Origin: Bactrocera neohumeralis
Lineage: Eukaryota; Arthropoda; Insecta; Diptera; Tephritidae
Assembly (NCBI RefSeq): GCF_024586455.1
Contig: NW_026089623.1
Location: forward strand, 18,108,236 to 18,172,235
Direction of reading: 5' to 3'
Length of the DNA stretch: 64,000 bases
Shown: positions 20,651-31,943 of the stretch, piece by piece
Layout: every line of letters begins with the position of its first letter
How positions within the stretch are numbered: the stretch's first letter is position 1
Notes under the pieces: generated by a model
Told to the model about the DNA's origin: nothing
Databases searched by the model: none
The model's input: the letters and a program-made list of their open reading frames with translations, nothing else
Translations under genes and position numbers: made by a program

Positions 20651-21541
20651 ATGTCGGAATGGGGTTGTGGCTATCCATTATTAAAGCCGCCTCTGAAATA
20701 TTGCTGCGAGTTGTGCATTTCCTCGGCTGTGACATTTCGTGACCACTCTTTTATGACGCTCAGCAACTACTACTCCATTACTTCACGATATTGCATCATC
20801 CAAGCATCGTCTGAAACGCGACTGATCGAATTCGCCGCGATTGCTCTCTTTCTCTCTTTCTAACACGTTGTCACGCCGATGCTACGCGAAACAGAGAGCT
20901 CTGCTGAACTCGCTCTTACAATAAACGGAAGACGGAGATAAAAAGGATGAGACAAAAATGGTATACACATTTTATTTAACAGAGATGCAAATATTTCAAT
21001 TGAGATGACAGTTTTATTAGAGATGACAAAATTGGTACATGTTGTTTGTTTTTTTAATAAAAAAATTAATAGCGATTCGACATATACAAATACAGCTTTC
21101 TCACATACCCAACCAGAGAATATGAAAAGAAATAAATATATGTATGTAACTACGCCATATGATGCTACTCCCAACGAATGTAAACAATTTCGTTTTGCCG
21201 TCGGCATTTCCATACTCATGTTTCAGTTTTTGCTTTCAACCAGGGAATCACTTGTATGTACAATATATGCATGTAAATATGTATGCTTTTGCGCTCTAGC
21301 CACAAAAATTCCATATTGACATGTAAAAATAATTATGGTATGAGTATAATTTTGTATAAATGCATGCATGGTAATATTTATAGTCAGTTTGGACTTGCAT
21401 ATTTAATAATTTTATTTTATGTTTACAAATATACTTCACTAATAAATATTTTTGCATTATACTTCTTACTAGGCAAGTGTCGGGTTATCGCTGCTGGCCG
21501 CAGTGGCTGGGCAACGAACTTATGCGGTAGCAAAATGTTGC
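20651..21541. other. Unrecognised non-coding stretch beside an LTR
   Basis: No gene or motif recognised. It adjoins the errantivirus-like LTR at 21542. It may be flanking DNA or an unrecognised extension of that LTR. A CTCTCTTTCTCTCTTTCT run lies near 20843-20860. Confidence 0.4.
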
Positions 21542-21609
21542 AATGTAAACAAAATGCATTGCATCATTCTTGCATTTCACAAAAAAAGTGCAATTATTAC
21601 GTGTTAACT
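21542..21609 (-). repeat. Putative 3' LTR (start) with polypurine tract
   Basis: On the minus strand GAGGGGGGAGT (a polypurine tract, 21610-21620) is followed by AGTTAACACG, the usual first bases of errantivirus LTRs. The next 68 bases match 59663-59734 with only small indels and changes; similarity stops at about 21542. The env frame ends inside the first LTR bases, as in related elements. Confidence 0.65.
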
Positions 21610-22694
21610 ACTCCCCCCTCAAGCTCATGACCGTCCTCGGTTGTTTTGTAGCTGTTGATGGCCTTCCATACTTCCTTCGACGTTTGTCTTCCATTCATGA
21701 TTTGCCAAACGGTGATAAAGCCAATGCCAACAACACAGAGCAAGATGCCTGCTGCAAACCAAACCTTATGTGATCTGGCCTCCAACTCGTCCTTGAAATT
21801 TTGAATGACGCGCAAATTGTGGTTATTCATCCTCTGCAGTTGGGGCATGCTTAGAACTGGATCGTGGCTGATGATTGGAGTAGACGTCACCCTGTCACGC
21901 CTGGCGATCTGTTTAAAACTTCGCGTCGATTTACATATCATGTGCCGTTGATTGTTGCAGAAGAGAGAAAAATGGCGAGAAATGTTCCGTTTGTAGTAAT
22001 CTCCGGACCATCGTCTGTGCTAACTTTCGCAGTGCTCTCGTTGATAATAATAATGCCGTCATCGACTTATATTATGAGCTTTAGGTTGCTTGCCTGAGTG
22101 CGGAAAAGGGTTGTGTCTCCGGCGTGCAATGCTCCTGCGCAGGTATCTTCCAGTTTACAGACGGCGGCGTAAGTCGTCGTTATTCATTCATTTACCGCTA
22201 GTACGTCATCGTTGCATTCGGCTATGGTATCATCTTGCAGTTATAATGTGACGTATTGGTGTGCCACCGGGAAGATGGTGATTTTCTTACAGATAAGCTT
22301 GACCCTAGAATACGCTAGTAATATATGGACAATATTCTCGGAATGGAGTATCTTAAATTTAGATGCTTCGGTTAGGCTAACTATGGGATTTCGATCGATA
22401 TTTGATCTATTTATATTATATTTCTTGTTAATAGTGTTTCATACAAATGCGGTGTGACAAACAATTAATTTTTTTAGCTTTAATTATTTCGTTCACAGCA
22501 TCAGTATTTTTATTAATTTGTATCTTTGTTTGTGTATTAATAACTATCTGTCTATTGTTTGCATCAATTAAATTGGATTCGGACCACCTTACTTTTTCAA
22601 AACCAGAGGCATGCCTGCTATTACCTTGAGTGACAACAAATTACTAATGTGTTCTGTACCCACGTCTAGTAGTTTTCGCATGTGCGACTGAGGG
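21597..22694 (-). pseudogene. Errantivirus-like envelope gene, C-terminal two thirds, broken
   Basis: The last open part (21597-21941) has a single hydrophobic segment (about 20 residues around VWFAAGILLCVVGIGFI) followed by a short tail and a stop inside the LTR, as expected for the membrane anchor of an insect retroviral envelope protein. Further upstream, separate frames show cysteine- and NxT-rich text with KLICKKITIFPVAHQY (near 22290), typical of this family's ectodomain. Several frameshifts and stops break it. The I-type LINE was inserted at 22695-22707, separating it from the N-terminal part at 28177-28400. No functional product is possible from this copy. Confidence 0.7.
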
Positions 22695-22707
22695 AATAAT
22701 TTGGTTA
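22695..22707. repeat. Target-site duplication, left copy, of the I-type LINE
   Basis: AATAATTTGGTTA here is repeated exactly at 28164-28176. The perfect 13-bp match on both flanks fixes the LINE borders. Confidence 0.9.
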
Positions 22708-22889
22708 TCGACTAAAGCTCGCTCTGTGTAGACGTGTTTCGGCTTATCTTTTGCGCATTTCGCACAGTACACATCCGTCTTACGTGCACGTGTTTGCTTA
22801 GTAAATCTCTGTTTTATTATTATACCGCATATCGTTTTTCCTACAAGTGTTTTCTAAACAAGTGAATCGAGTGTGTAGATATAATAATC

Positions 22890-24155
22890 ATGGCCCCCGG
22901 GCCACCCAACCTCGGGAATAAAAGGTTCGCTTTGCTTGCCTCAGAATCCCATCGAAAAAGAAAGAAACCCTCATACACGCCCCTTAATTTTCCCGACATG
23001 CCTCAGTCTAGGAAAGAAAACCCTAAATTTATTATTATTAATAGTGCTTCCGATTCAACGAAACCTATCTCTAATTATTCTTGTTTCGCCGTAGATAAAG
23101 CATTAGAAGCTATTAGTAAAGAAATTATTTCGGTTTCTGAATTACGTGCTGGCAATCTGCTACTGCTTGTGAAAAACAACCAAATTGCCCAAAGGTTCAT
23201 TTCAACTAAAAAGCTACATAGTGTGTGCGAAATTGTTGTAAAATATCATGACAATCCTAATAGCGTAAAAAGTACAATCCATGCACCCTGCCTAAACAAT
23301 GTCAGTGAAAAAGAAATAATTGAAAATATGAGTAACCAAGGCGTAGTCGGAGTGTACAAATTTTCGAAAACTGCGGAAGGAGTTTCACAATTCACTGGAG
23401 TTGTGCTACTTACTTTTGATCTGTTCGATCTACCAGATAAAGTTGACGTTTCTTGGCGTAGCGCTAAAGTGAAACCCTACTACCCTAACCCAATGCGGTG
23501 CAAAACTTGTCAACGGCTTGGTCATACCGCCAAACATTGCAAAAATGCGCCCGTATGTATGTCATGCAATCTTCCCCCCCATCCTCCCCCATGCTCTCGC
23601 ACGCTCTGTGCAAACTGCTCTGGTAACCACCCGTCATCTGCCAACACGTGCCCGAAATACATGCAAACGAAAGAAATACTTAAAATAAAATGTCAAAACA
23701 AATGTTCCATGCGCGAAGCACTTAAGCTTTACAAAGCACAAACACCATCGATGCTTAACTCCTCTTTCGCCGAGGCAGCTAAAGAAGCACAAAAGTCAAA
23801 TAATAACCCTACTCAAAGCTCCAAATCTCTAATCTCACCACCCATATCATTAAACAAATCACCGATTACTACTTCATCTGAAATTTCTTCTGTTAACCCA
23901 CCTCAAATAATTTCTTCTTTACCTAACCACTCACCACAAAACAACAACAATCAACAACCTAACAATGCCTCAGTTTCCTCTTTTACATCTCTTCCGCAGA
24001 CTCTATTACACACTCCCTTCAATCTCGAATCTACACTCGCAAACATCATTTCGCAAGCTAACGCTTACCAAAACAAAACAGAAGCAGACGCTTCCATGAA
24101 AGAGACAGCTGACACTTCAATTGTCAATCTCTCTTTAAAACAAACTATACCTTAA
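22890..24155 (+). CDS. LINE ORF1 nucleic-acid-binding (Gag-like) protein, intact
   Basis: The 421-codon frame starts at the first ATG after the leader (ATCATGGCC, a good initiation context). The N-terminal 20-70 residues are basic. The central region (about 100-190) is the RNA-binding fold usual in these ORF1 proteins. Residues about 204-256 hold the zinc-knuckle cluster: CKTCQRLGHTAKHC, CMSCN...PHPPPC and CANCSGNHPSSANTC. The C-terminal 130 residues are rich in Asn, Ser and Pro and low in complexity. In the I clade such proteins coat the LINE RNA in cytoplasmic particles. It is the only undamaged LINE gene in the window and is followed by ORF2 after about 94 bases. Confidence 0.9.
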   Translation: MAPGPPNLGNKRFALLASESHRKRKKPSYTPLNFPDMPQSRKENPKFIIINSASDSTKPISNYSCFAVDKALEAISKEIISVSELRAGNLLLLVKNNQIAQRFISTKKLHSVCEIVVKYHDNPNSVKSTIHAPCLNNVSEKEIIENMSNQGVVGVYKFSKTAEGVSQFTGVVLLTFDLFDLPDKVDVSWRSAKVKPYYPNPMRCKTCQRLGHTAKHCKNAPVCMSCNLPPHPPPCSRTLCANCSGNHPSSANTCPKYMQTKEILKIKCQNKCSMREALKLYKAQTPSMLNSSFAEAAKEAQKSNNNPTQSSKSLISPPISLNKSPITTSSEISSVNPPQIISSLPNHSPQNNNNQQPNNASVSSFTSLPQTLLHTPFNLESTLANIISQANAYQNKTEADASMKETADTSIVNLSLKQTIP

Positions 24156-24273
24156 CATAATGAAAACAACTCGAAAGAGCAAATTATGTATATAGACGAA
24201 TGCAATTATTAACATACATACATACTTGTTATCATAGCATATTAATTTTGTGACAATCCCTCTCCCGCTCTCA

Positions 24274-27200
24274 ATGTTTAAGATCCTACAGTGGAATATG
24301 CACGGTTACCTCAACAATTACACGCAACTAGAACTTCTGTTGAAAGAACATTCGCCAAACGTTGTCTGTCTCCAAGAGACTAATATTGCTGCTGATAAGT
24401 TAGCAGCTTCGCCCCATCAGTACCAAAGCTATTTTTACAACTTGCCTCAAAACAAAACTAACAAGCAAGGCATTGCAGTTTTGATAAAAAAATCGATACC
24501 CCATAGACAAGTTCCCAACTTCAAATATTGCCACAATTGCAATAGAAGTTTCACTATCTTTCAAATTTACTATCGTGGCCCTCTATATACCACCTCTACA
24601 AAACTTCACATGCAGCGAACTTAGAAACATTTTGCGATCAGTTTCTACTTCATTCGTTATAGTTGGGGACTTTAACGCCTGGAGTCCCCTTTGGGGATCA
24701 ACTCTTTGCAACAATCGAGGTGCTATCATAGAAGATATGATATTTTCAGAAAACCTCACTTTACTTAACGACAACAAACCGACTCACTTTTCCACACACA
24801 AAACTTTTACCTCTGTTGACCTTACATTATGCTCCTCCAACATCGCCCCTAAACTACATAACTAGCAATACCCTTCCCCACCTTCACGGCAGCGATCACT
24901 TCCCTATTCTTACTTTTTTACGCACTCCGTCAGTCTTTAAGGCCCCACCCATTCCAAAGTTCCTAACAGATATAGCGAACTGGGAAAAGTTTCAACATAC
25001 TGCCATACTGCGAAAAATACCCCTATTCCGACAATATCAAAAAAGAAGTTGCCACAATTACAAAAATTATTCGGACTTCTGCTCACCTTTCCATTCCACA
25101 ATCCAGTAATAAAATCTTTACTAAAACTGTGCCGTACTGGTCTCCTGAGCTATCACAATTAAGAAATGTAAAGCGCTTTTATTGGTCGGAATATAGACGG
25201 ACAAGATCAAACCAAAATTTAATTATGTATAAAAAGGCTAACGCGATGTTTCGTAGGAAAGCAAAACAATCTAAAAGGGACAGCTTAAATAAATTCTCGG
25301 AATCTATCAACCATAAAACAAACCCGAAAAAAGCATGGTCCGATATTAAAAAATTATCTGGAATATACCCGCAATCCCAGTTGATCTCCATAAAATGCTA
25401 ATGGGCCTATCGTCAACGCAAAACAGCTATCTAACTACTTCGCAGCATACTGGTCAGAATACTCGCAGGACTCAAACTTTCATGCCACTTTCATTTCAGA
25501 CAAAAACAAATATCTCAGTACTTCCCCTTATACTTTGTCTAACATCACAGATTGCAATATAGAACATATTGAACTACAGTCTACACTATCCTCTTTCTCA
25601 GGCAAAACCCCGGGTGCCGACAGAATATCGTACCCCATGTTGCAACATCTACCTTCATGTTTAATGGCCAGATTAATTAAGTTATACAACAACATTCTAA
25701 ATAAAGGTATTTACCCCCAAACTTGGAAAAACGCTATTATTATACCCATTCCTAAGTCAAGTAGTCCTGCAACAGAAGCTTCAGGTTTCAGACCCATTTC
25801 ACTGCTTAGCTGTTTAGGTAAACTTTTCGAAAAAATTATAGCTCATCGTATTTCGTGGTATGCCATAAACAATAACTCCATTAGTCCGCAGCAAGTGGCT
25901 TTTAAAGAGGGGCATGGCACCATTGATGCCTTGCTCCTCTTCGAAAGCTATGCTTCTACTGCTCTTTCCAATAGAAACCACCTTTCCGTGCTAAGTATAG
26001 ACTTCGAGAAAGCCTTTGACCGCGTGGGAGCTCATGTAGTTTTACGTCAGTTGGTAAAATGGAACCTTGGTGGTAAAATCCTTAAAATTATCCAGTCTTT
26101 TCTCACTAACCGCAGATTTGTTTCCAAAGTAAATAACACCTTTTCGGATTATTTCTCTTTGCATAATGGTATTCCCCAAGGTTCCCCGCTATCTGTCATT
26201 TTGTTTACCGCTGCATTCAATGAAGTTTGTCACATAATTGATAAGTATAAAAATATTTTTTATATATGATATGCTGATGATTTATTATTGGTCTCTAAAC
26301 TAAATGACCTTAACCTTGTTAAACAAGATTTTACTAATATATTAGCTGATTTAAGTATATGGTCCGAATCATCTGTAGCCAAGGTATCTTTAAACAAATG
26401 TAAGAATTTCCATGTTTGCCTCAAACACAAATGTAATTACTTTACATTAGTTTATAACAATATTCCAGTTGTAAATGCTAATAAACTTAAGTTTCTAGGT
26501 TTAATTTTTGATAAAAAACTAACCTTCAAAGAACATTGTTTATATTTAAGAAAGCAGCTGGCTGCTAGGCTTAACATTATTAAATATCTATCATCCAAAC
26601 ACTGCTTAATTAACTCGCCAACACTAATAAATGTAACCAGAGCTCTTATATTATCGAAGATAGACTATGGCCTACCCATCTATGGCAACTGCGCGAAAAG
26701 TGTCATCAAGTTACTGTATTCCCCATACCAAATGGCTGTGCGCAGAAGTCTTCGCGCTTTTCCGACATCGCCAACACAATTCATACTTGTGGAAGCGGGG
26801 CTACCCACAATCGAAGAAAGATTTACACTTAACCTAAAAAAACTCATACCGAAGCTGTTTCTTTGTTACAATAATATTCTTTACGAAACAGTGTTATTCG
26901 AGCTGCAACGGAAAAAGTCTTCAAGTCGTAAGTCGTCAATATTCCTCTGCATCGAATACGCCAGAGAGCTTGATATCACATTCCCTTCTCTTCGTCAAAA
27001 AGTATCTTCTCCGCCTTGGATGATAAACAAATCATGTTTCATGCTAAACTTGGAGAAATACGGAAAAAGTAGTACCTCCCCCACAGCATTTCAACGCCTT
27101 TTCGCGGAATATACAACTCCACTGCTCCCAGACTGGAAATTCGTTTTCACAGATGGTTCAAAAACCGACATTAGCACAACATTCGCCGTCGTTGACTCCG

Positions 27201-27943
27201 AGGGAAGAACAATTACAGCAGGAATACTTCCCAGCTACGCCTCGGTTTTCACAGCTGAAGCTGTCGCTATCTTCAACGCAATCATCTTCGTCGTAAAATC
27301 TAGTTTTAAAGCAGTTATCTGCACTGATAGCAAGTCAACCATACACTCGATAATAAATACAAACAACAAGTCCTACTTAATTTCCTGTATTCGGAGCAAA
27401 TTAATCGAGAATAACAATCGCTTGAAACTAAGGTGGGTTCCAGGACATGCAGGCATAAAAGGAAACAATCTGGCAGACGAACGGGCTAAACTCGCAGCAA
27501 AAGAACCACTAATAACTTTTGACTATATTATGAAAAAAGACTTGTATAAGTGTATATCGCAGCTCCAATATAACTCACATATGGAGACTTGGAGATCTAT
27601 CCAGCACCAATATACTGCGAATAATCCGAACAGGATAAAACCAAGCTATCCCTCCAGCTGCCGGTGCAACGACATCAAAGCATTTATCCGATTACGCCTA
27701 GGACACACAATTGCCATACATGCGCACCTCCTAAATCGTTCTAGTCCACCAGTTTGCCAACACTGCCCGTCGTTAGCTTTAACAGCCTATCATTTACTCG
27801 ACGACTGCCCACATTTCGCAGCGATTAGAAAAAATATCTTCGACGACCAAATACCGTCTGCTCTGTTACAAACGAGTTCTTCCGAAAACGTAACAAAAAT
27901 ATCAGCATTCTTAGTACAAACAGGATTAAAACCACAAATATGA
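24274..27943 (+). pseudogene. LINE ORF2: endonuclease, RT and RNase H, frameshifted
   Basis: It begins MFKILQWNMHGYLNNYTQLE, the APE-type endonuclease start, with LQET at 24370 and GDFNAWSPLWGS at 24665; SDHFPIL ends the domain at 24890. RT has GADRISYPMLQ, FRPISLLSCLGKLFEK, LSIDFEKAFDRV (palm Asp), NGIPQGSPLS and YADDLLL (26270). RNase H has FVFTDGSKT, FTAEAVAI, ICTDSKST and RWVPGHAGIKGNNLAD, followed by C.HC...HLLDDCPHF near the end. Frames change near 24600, 24840, 25110 and 25400-25530, and a TGA (26267-26269) stands directly before YADD. The last 551 codons are open. Product size would be about 1220 residues. Confidence 0.9.
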
Positions 27944-28163
27944 TTATGTTTATAAACTCCCCATTACTTATTATTTATTTTGTTCTTAATACTTTTCTAT
28001 TAGCTACAGAACATTTTATTAACTTTTACTCCTAAGTCTTAATTAAGCAATAACTATACATTTTATATTTACATCAGCGAGCTGAAGGCAATGGCAGCCA
28101 GTGCTCCTTTTTTCGTGGTAAAGTAATTGTATTATTGTTTCACGCTTTATAAACAAATAAATA

Positions 28164-28176
28164 AATAATTTGGTTA
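28164..28176. repeat. Target-site duplication, right copy, of the I-type LINE
   Basis: AATAATTTGGTTA, identical to 22695-22707. Errantivirus-like env sequence continues immediately after it. Confidence 0.9.
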
Positions 28177-28400
28177 ATTTTACAGTGTCCTCTGCTATGT
28201 TAACAAGGTCTGTTAAATTGGTTGAGTGTCTTAAATAATCACGTTGCTCCCATACCAGTACCTTTCCGTCGATTACCGGGATATAGTTGGAGTGAGAGTA
28301 GTCGATAATCCGACAATGTACTACTCCTAATACTAATAGGATTGCAAGTCCAATCCTGTAAAAATAAAAGAAACGAAGATTGAAAATCGTTTTGCGCTTA
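28177..28400 (-). pseudogene. Errantivirus-like envelope gene, N-terminal part
   Basis: Continuing from the LINE's other flank, the minus strand encodes a hydrophobic start resembling a signal peptide (IGLAILLVLGVVHC) and then ectodomain text with YIPVIDGKVLVWEQ. With 21597-22694 it forms one env gene split by the LINE, the 13-bp duplication being present on both sides. It is decayed. Confidence 0.65.
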
Positions 28401-28469
28401 AACTATGAAAATGCAATTTTAGATTAGAAAATTTTTACTTGATAGCAACCACTATTTAAGGTTGTTTTT

Positions 28470-28990
28470 ATGTACCCCCCTCCCTCTAATGAGAACAGAC
28501 GTTCCAAGGTCTGCTTGAATTGCTTCTTCTGAGCAAAGGGGTGTTAACTTATTTCCTAATCTTCTGTTATTTTTTACGAAAACTTTTTCGCCTACCTCAA
28601 ATACCCTGTTTTGCCTTTTTGGGTTGGATCTTTCAATGTTATCGTGCTGGGCTTTTGCAATTTTATTTTTGATGGCCTGTCTATGTTCGCTGGACGCTGC
28701 ATGTATTATGTCGATGGGTGTTTGGTCTGTGACTGAATGTACAGATCGAGGGTTGCTCTTAGTATCAACTCGACTGTATCGTCAGACATTTTTAGTAAGC
28801 GAAACGCTTTGGCTATGTGAATTTGTCAATGCAAGTAAGAAAAAATTTTTTGTCGCGGTTATGTTCGGTGGTAACAATTTCCATTTGTTCGTTTTATATG
28901 TAATGTCGACAATTATATTTTTGCAGTGCTGGAATTTGGTTGCCGGGAAATTTAGCACCAAATCATGCTGTATACTGGAACGATTTGATT
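28470..28990 (-). pseudogene. Errantivirus-like integrase remnants
   Basis: FEVGEKVFVKNNRRLGNKL and LGTSVLIRGRG (28480-28610) match the integrase C-terminal end of gypsy-clade elements. QTPIDIIHAASSEHRQAI (near 28660-28720) fits the end of the catalytic domain. The EIVTTEHNRDKKFFLTCIDK piece (near 28800-28880) is the domain's start. The zinc finger and most of the catalytic core between these pieces are deleted, so strand transfer activity is lost. It adjoins env on the left and RNase H on the right in the normal order. Confidence 0.7.
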
Positions 28991-29800
28991 TTTGAAACAG
29001 TCTAAAGGTTTTTCTGTCGTTTCGATTGTGTAGGTCAACGAATTTTCACTGTGAATCGTTGCAGCGTCTGACTGTATCTCGTTTTGTAATGTATTTAAAT
29101 TTTGCCGTGATAGAGCATCCGCCACATAGCTTTCTTTGCCTGGTTTGTGGAACACTTTCGCGTTGTGTTCATCAATGAATGCCTTCCCTCGTTTGATTTT
29201 TGCAGGACTGCATCAATGTCATCTATGGAGGCGTCAGTAATTAGATCAAAGGGCAGCTTGAAATTTTACATAAGTATGACATCTTCTAATGCCAGGATAT
29301 TCCTCAGTCTTTCGAATGCATTACGTTGAGTTTCGACAAACTCAATCGAGACCTTTTTGGACATATGCTTGCTCACCGAACCATTTTCTCCTTTGAGAAT
29401 GTTGGTTAAGAGCCTTGCTATCGTTGCGAAGTACTTAATAAAACCCCAATAGTAGCTAGCTAAACCAAGAACGACCGCAGGCTGAACAGATTTTTTGGCT
29501 CAGTATACTCTTGCATCGCCCTGACCTTTTCAAGGTCAGTTTTAGTCCCGTTTTGGGTCACTAAAAAGCCCAAGAGTTCGGACTTTGATGGTCTAATGAT
29601 ACCATCTTTAAGTAACTGTTTGATTTCGTTGTTAACAAAATCTGAAACCCAGATAGGGTAAGGGTATAGTTTGGAGTATATATTCGCTGTCTATAGAGCG
29701 GATTGTAGCAATAACTGAGGTATTGAATGGCAACGCCCTACAGATCGAAAACACTTTTATTCTTTTCAGTATCATGCTTTTGAATTCCTTTTTAATGGAT
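28952..29800 (-). pseudogene. Errantivirus-like RT/RNase H remnants
   Basis: Pieces in order include NTSVIATIRSID (29690-29720), the common start of RT in this clade, and an LLKDGIIRPSKSELLGFLVTQ join at 29570-29620 where the whole RT palm (including YVDD) has been deleted. Then come LRSFLGLASYYWGFIKYFA (29420-29500), LPFDLITDASIDDIDAVLQ of RNase H (29190-29260) and the hallmark HKPGKESYVADALSRQNLN (29090-29155). Stops separate several pieces. The join between the finger motif and the connection domain is an internal deletion of roughly the size of the RT core. Confidence 0.75.
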
Positions 29801-30135
29801 GTAGGCACAATTATGTCATACACATATGTGAAGCTTACACTGTCACAGTAATGATACAGCAATCGCTCGGATTCAACGCTATTTCTGCTAGCGTTAACAA
29901 GTCGAATCCTATAATTGCATCTAATGAGTTAAGTGTGTCTATTACGAAGAATGGGGAGATTTGGCCAAAAATTTTCAGTGCCTTATGAAATCTAGTTACT
30001 TTACTTTAACCATCTATCGAGCAAGGGCTTTCGACAGGAATTACTTCTTGTAGCTCCTTTATGGGCTTAATGTAATTTTTTCCCGCCCTGTGTCAATTAA
30101 TATTTTTATATTTTTCCCACCCAGCTGTCGCTTGA
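29800..30135 (-). pseudogene. Errantivirus-like aspartic protease remnant
   Basis: IDTGAGKNYIKPIKELQEV (30040-30100, frame partly shifted) is the active-site block of gypsy-clade proteases, and SLDAIIGFDLL (near 29900-29930) is the matching second block. Upstream, 30093-30281 holds short gag-end-like text (CIFYRTLPAAIYQ). Frames change twice. Beyond about 30370 the similarity to this element ends and a piggyBac relic begins. Confidence 0.6.
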
Positions 30136-30479
30136 TATATGGCAGCCGGGAGAGTTCTGTAAAAAATGCAATGAGTCATTGTCGATTTCGATAGTCGTAG
30201 CGAAGTTTTATTTGCGTATGAGCAATCTAGCCGAGCTATGTTTGCATCGAAATTAAGTACTGTGTTGTGAGACACTAGCACATCCCTAGCTGCACTTTTT
30301 ACTTTATTTCTGATGATTGTTACCGCTTGGTAATGCGTGCTGCTGCCGTTGTCATGAAAATTCGTAAAATAAATTTTTATAATTTCTAAAATTTATTATA
30401 AAAGAAAAAATATGACAAAATTTGTATACAGAATGTTATGCATATATATATAATATACTCTATTCGGCTTCCTCACATT

Positions 30480-31943
30480 GTTTAGAAATTATTTTTGTTT
30501 GGAATGTGTATTTTCCACAAACATATTTTTCGCATTTCGAACAAATTTTTGTTGTTTTTTAACCTTTTCAAAATTTGATTTGGCAAGCTTTTCGTACAGG
30601 CAAATCAGAGCTTGAAGACGGTGTTGATAAACGTTTTTTTTCTTGAGACTCTAAATATGCATCTCCGAGTTCTGAAGCTAACTGGAACAAAAATTCTTGC
30701 CTCGAAATATTTTCACCCGTTGTTAATTGTACGAAATCCAAGCATTTATTCAGCTAGGTCCAATAAATTAAAAAATACCTGAAGTGGCCACCTACGACTT
30801 TTCGACTTAACGCTGTATTTTTTTTCCTTCTACACCAAATTTTGTACGCTTAATCTAATAGTTTCCGGTATACGTTTGTTGCTTTTTTCTATTTCTATTG
30901 AGTTGTGTTTAGAACTTAGGACAAGAACTTTTTTTCGGCTTACTTTTAAACACAGTCAAAGTAATGTAATTTGATTTATACAATTTGCTTGAAAATCAAA
31001 ATGGCTTGATCTTTTCTTTCTTTGGCTATTTTTGGCAACACTCTCTTGTTTCCACGATTTGTTCCAAAAATTGTAGTTTTTTTAAGTAATTTCTTGGTCA
31101 ATGAAACACTCGTGAAAAAATTATCCGTCGTTACGTTTTATCCGCATCCCGCAAATGGATCCATTAGCTTTAGGACAACGAACTCCCCAATGTACATTGA
31201 ACAGTCTCTCCTTTTATCCTTTCCCAAATAGGGAAACCCATTTATTATGTACTTACTATTGACGTCACACGCCAACCAGAACTTTAATCCAAATTTGTCT
31301 GGTTTCTTTGGCATATATTGGGTAAATCTGCATGTAGTCTTCGACGGAAACAACTGTCCCACAACTGTCCCACAACTGTCCCACAACAGCAATACACGCA
31401 CCAAGTTTATAACAATTTTGTGAATTTTCAATAAGTCGATCCCATATTGTAATCGTATATACTTCATAATTACTTTAAAGTCGTTTCGGCTCATTGTTTT
31501 TGAGAAAAAAGCGGGTCCCCAGTTTTTATTCCACAAATATGAGATATCCAAATTGTTTGCCTCAAATGCGCCACGAGCAAACAGCAAATCAATGAATGCA
31601 TCTATTTTTGTTGCATTTAGCTCCCATTTAGCCCCTAACACCCCAAATGCTTCTTCTTCTGTACATTTTATAATATGATGCATTATATTCTGATCAATGA
31701 TAAGAGCAAATACCGTCTTCATTTGTCCTTTCATTATATGTCGTTTAGCATACTTTAATCTCGTTGGCCCTGATCATCAGGAGCTGTTTCGATGTGTTGA
31801 TCTGTTTCACTTTCGGATGCCAGTAAAACTCTTCCTTTCTTTCCTCTTCTTTTCTTTCCTAGACGCTTATTTATAATATCCTCTTCTTCACTATCTCTTT
31901 CTGATTTCATTTCAATTCTTGTTGTAAATATCTCCGTATCCAT
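30480..31943 (-). pseudogene. piggyBac-family transposase, broken
   Basis: The acidic N-terminus (31755-31943: MDTEIFTTRIEMKSERDSEEED..., with a basic GKKRRGKKGR) is followed in a shifted frame by 31138-31734. That stretch contains DAFIDLLFARGAFEANN, WGPAFFSKTMSRNDFKVIMKYIR, RFTQYMPKKPDKFGLKFWLACDV (second catalytic Asp) and GFPYLGKD. The first catalytic Asp, expected just before QLFPSKT, is replaced by an 11-bp tandem repeat. The C-terminal third is scattered in several frames, ending with a Cys-rich tail (CSKCEKYVCGKY) near 30500. Such enzymes excise precisely at TTAA. Terminal repeats were not found, so the element's limits are unknown. Confidence 0.8.
31350..31387. repeat. 11-bp tandem repeat within piggyBac catalytic region
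   Basis: ACAACTGTCCC three times plus a partial unit. It lies exactly where the DE of the first catalytic motif should be encoded. Confidence 0.9.

Larger units (their letters stand above)
22708..28163 (+). mobile_element. Full-length I-clade-like LINE (5.46 kb)
   Basis: It is bordered by a perfect 13-bp duplication. Contents are a 182-bp leader (22708-22889), ORF1 with zinc knuckles, a 94-bp spacer, ORF2 with endonuclease, RT, RNase H and a terminal Cys/His motif, and a 220-bp 3' region ending in ATAAACAAATAAATAA. ORF1 with CCHC knuckles, RNase H after RT, and a TAA-rich tail together fit the I clade. ORF1 is intact, but ORF2 has several frameshifts and a stop, so the copy is probably immobile by itself. 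It sits inside env of the errantivirus-like element in opposite orientation. Confidence 0.9.

Noticed and set aside
22447..22629. Very hydrophobic plus-strand 60-codon frame resembling a membrane protein
   Set aside because: It lies antisense to decayed env sequence. T-rich DNA gives artificial hydrophobic text.
23560..23680. Possible separate host zinc-finger gene from the C-rich stretch
   Set aside because: The knuckles are in frame within LINE ORF1 and belong to its Gag-like protein.
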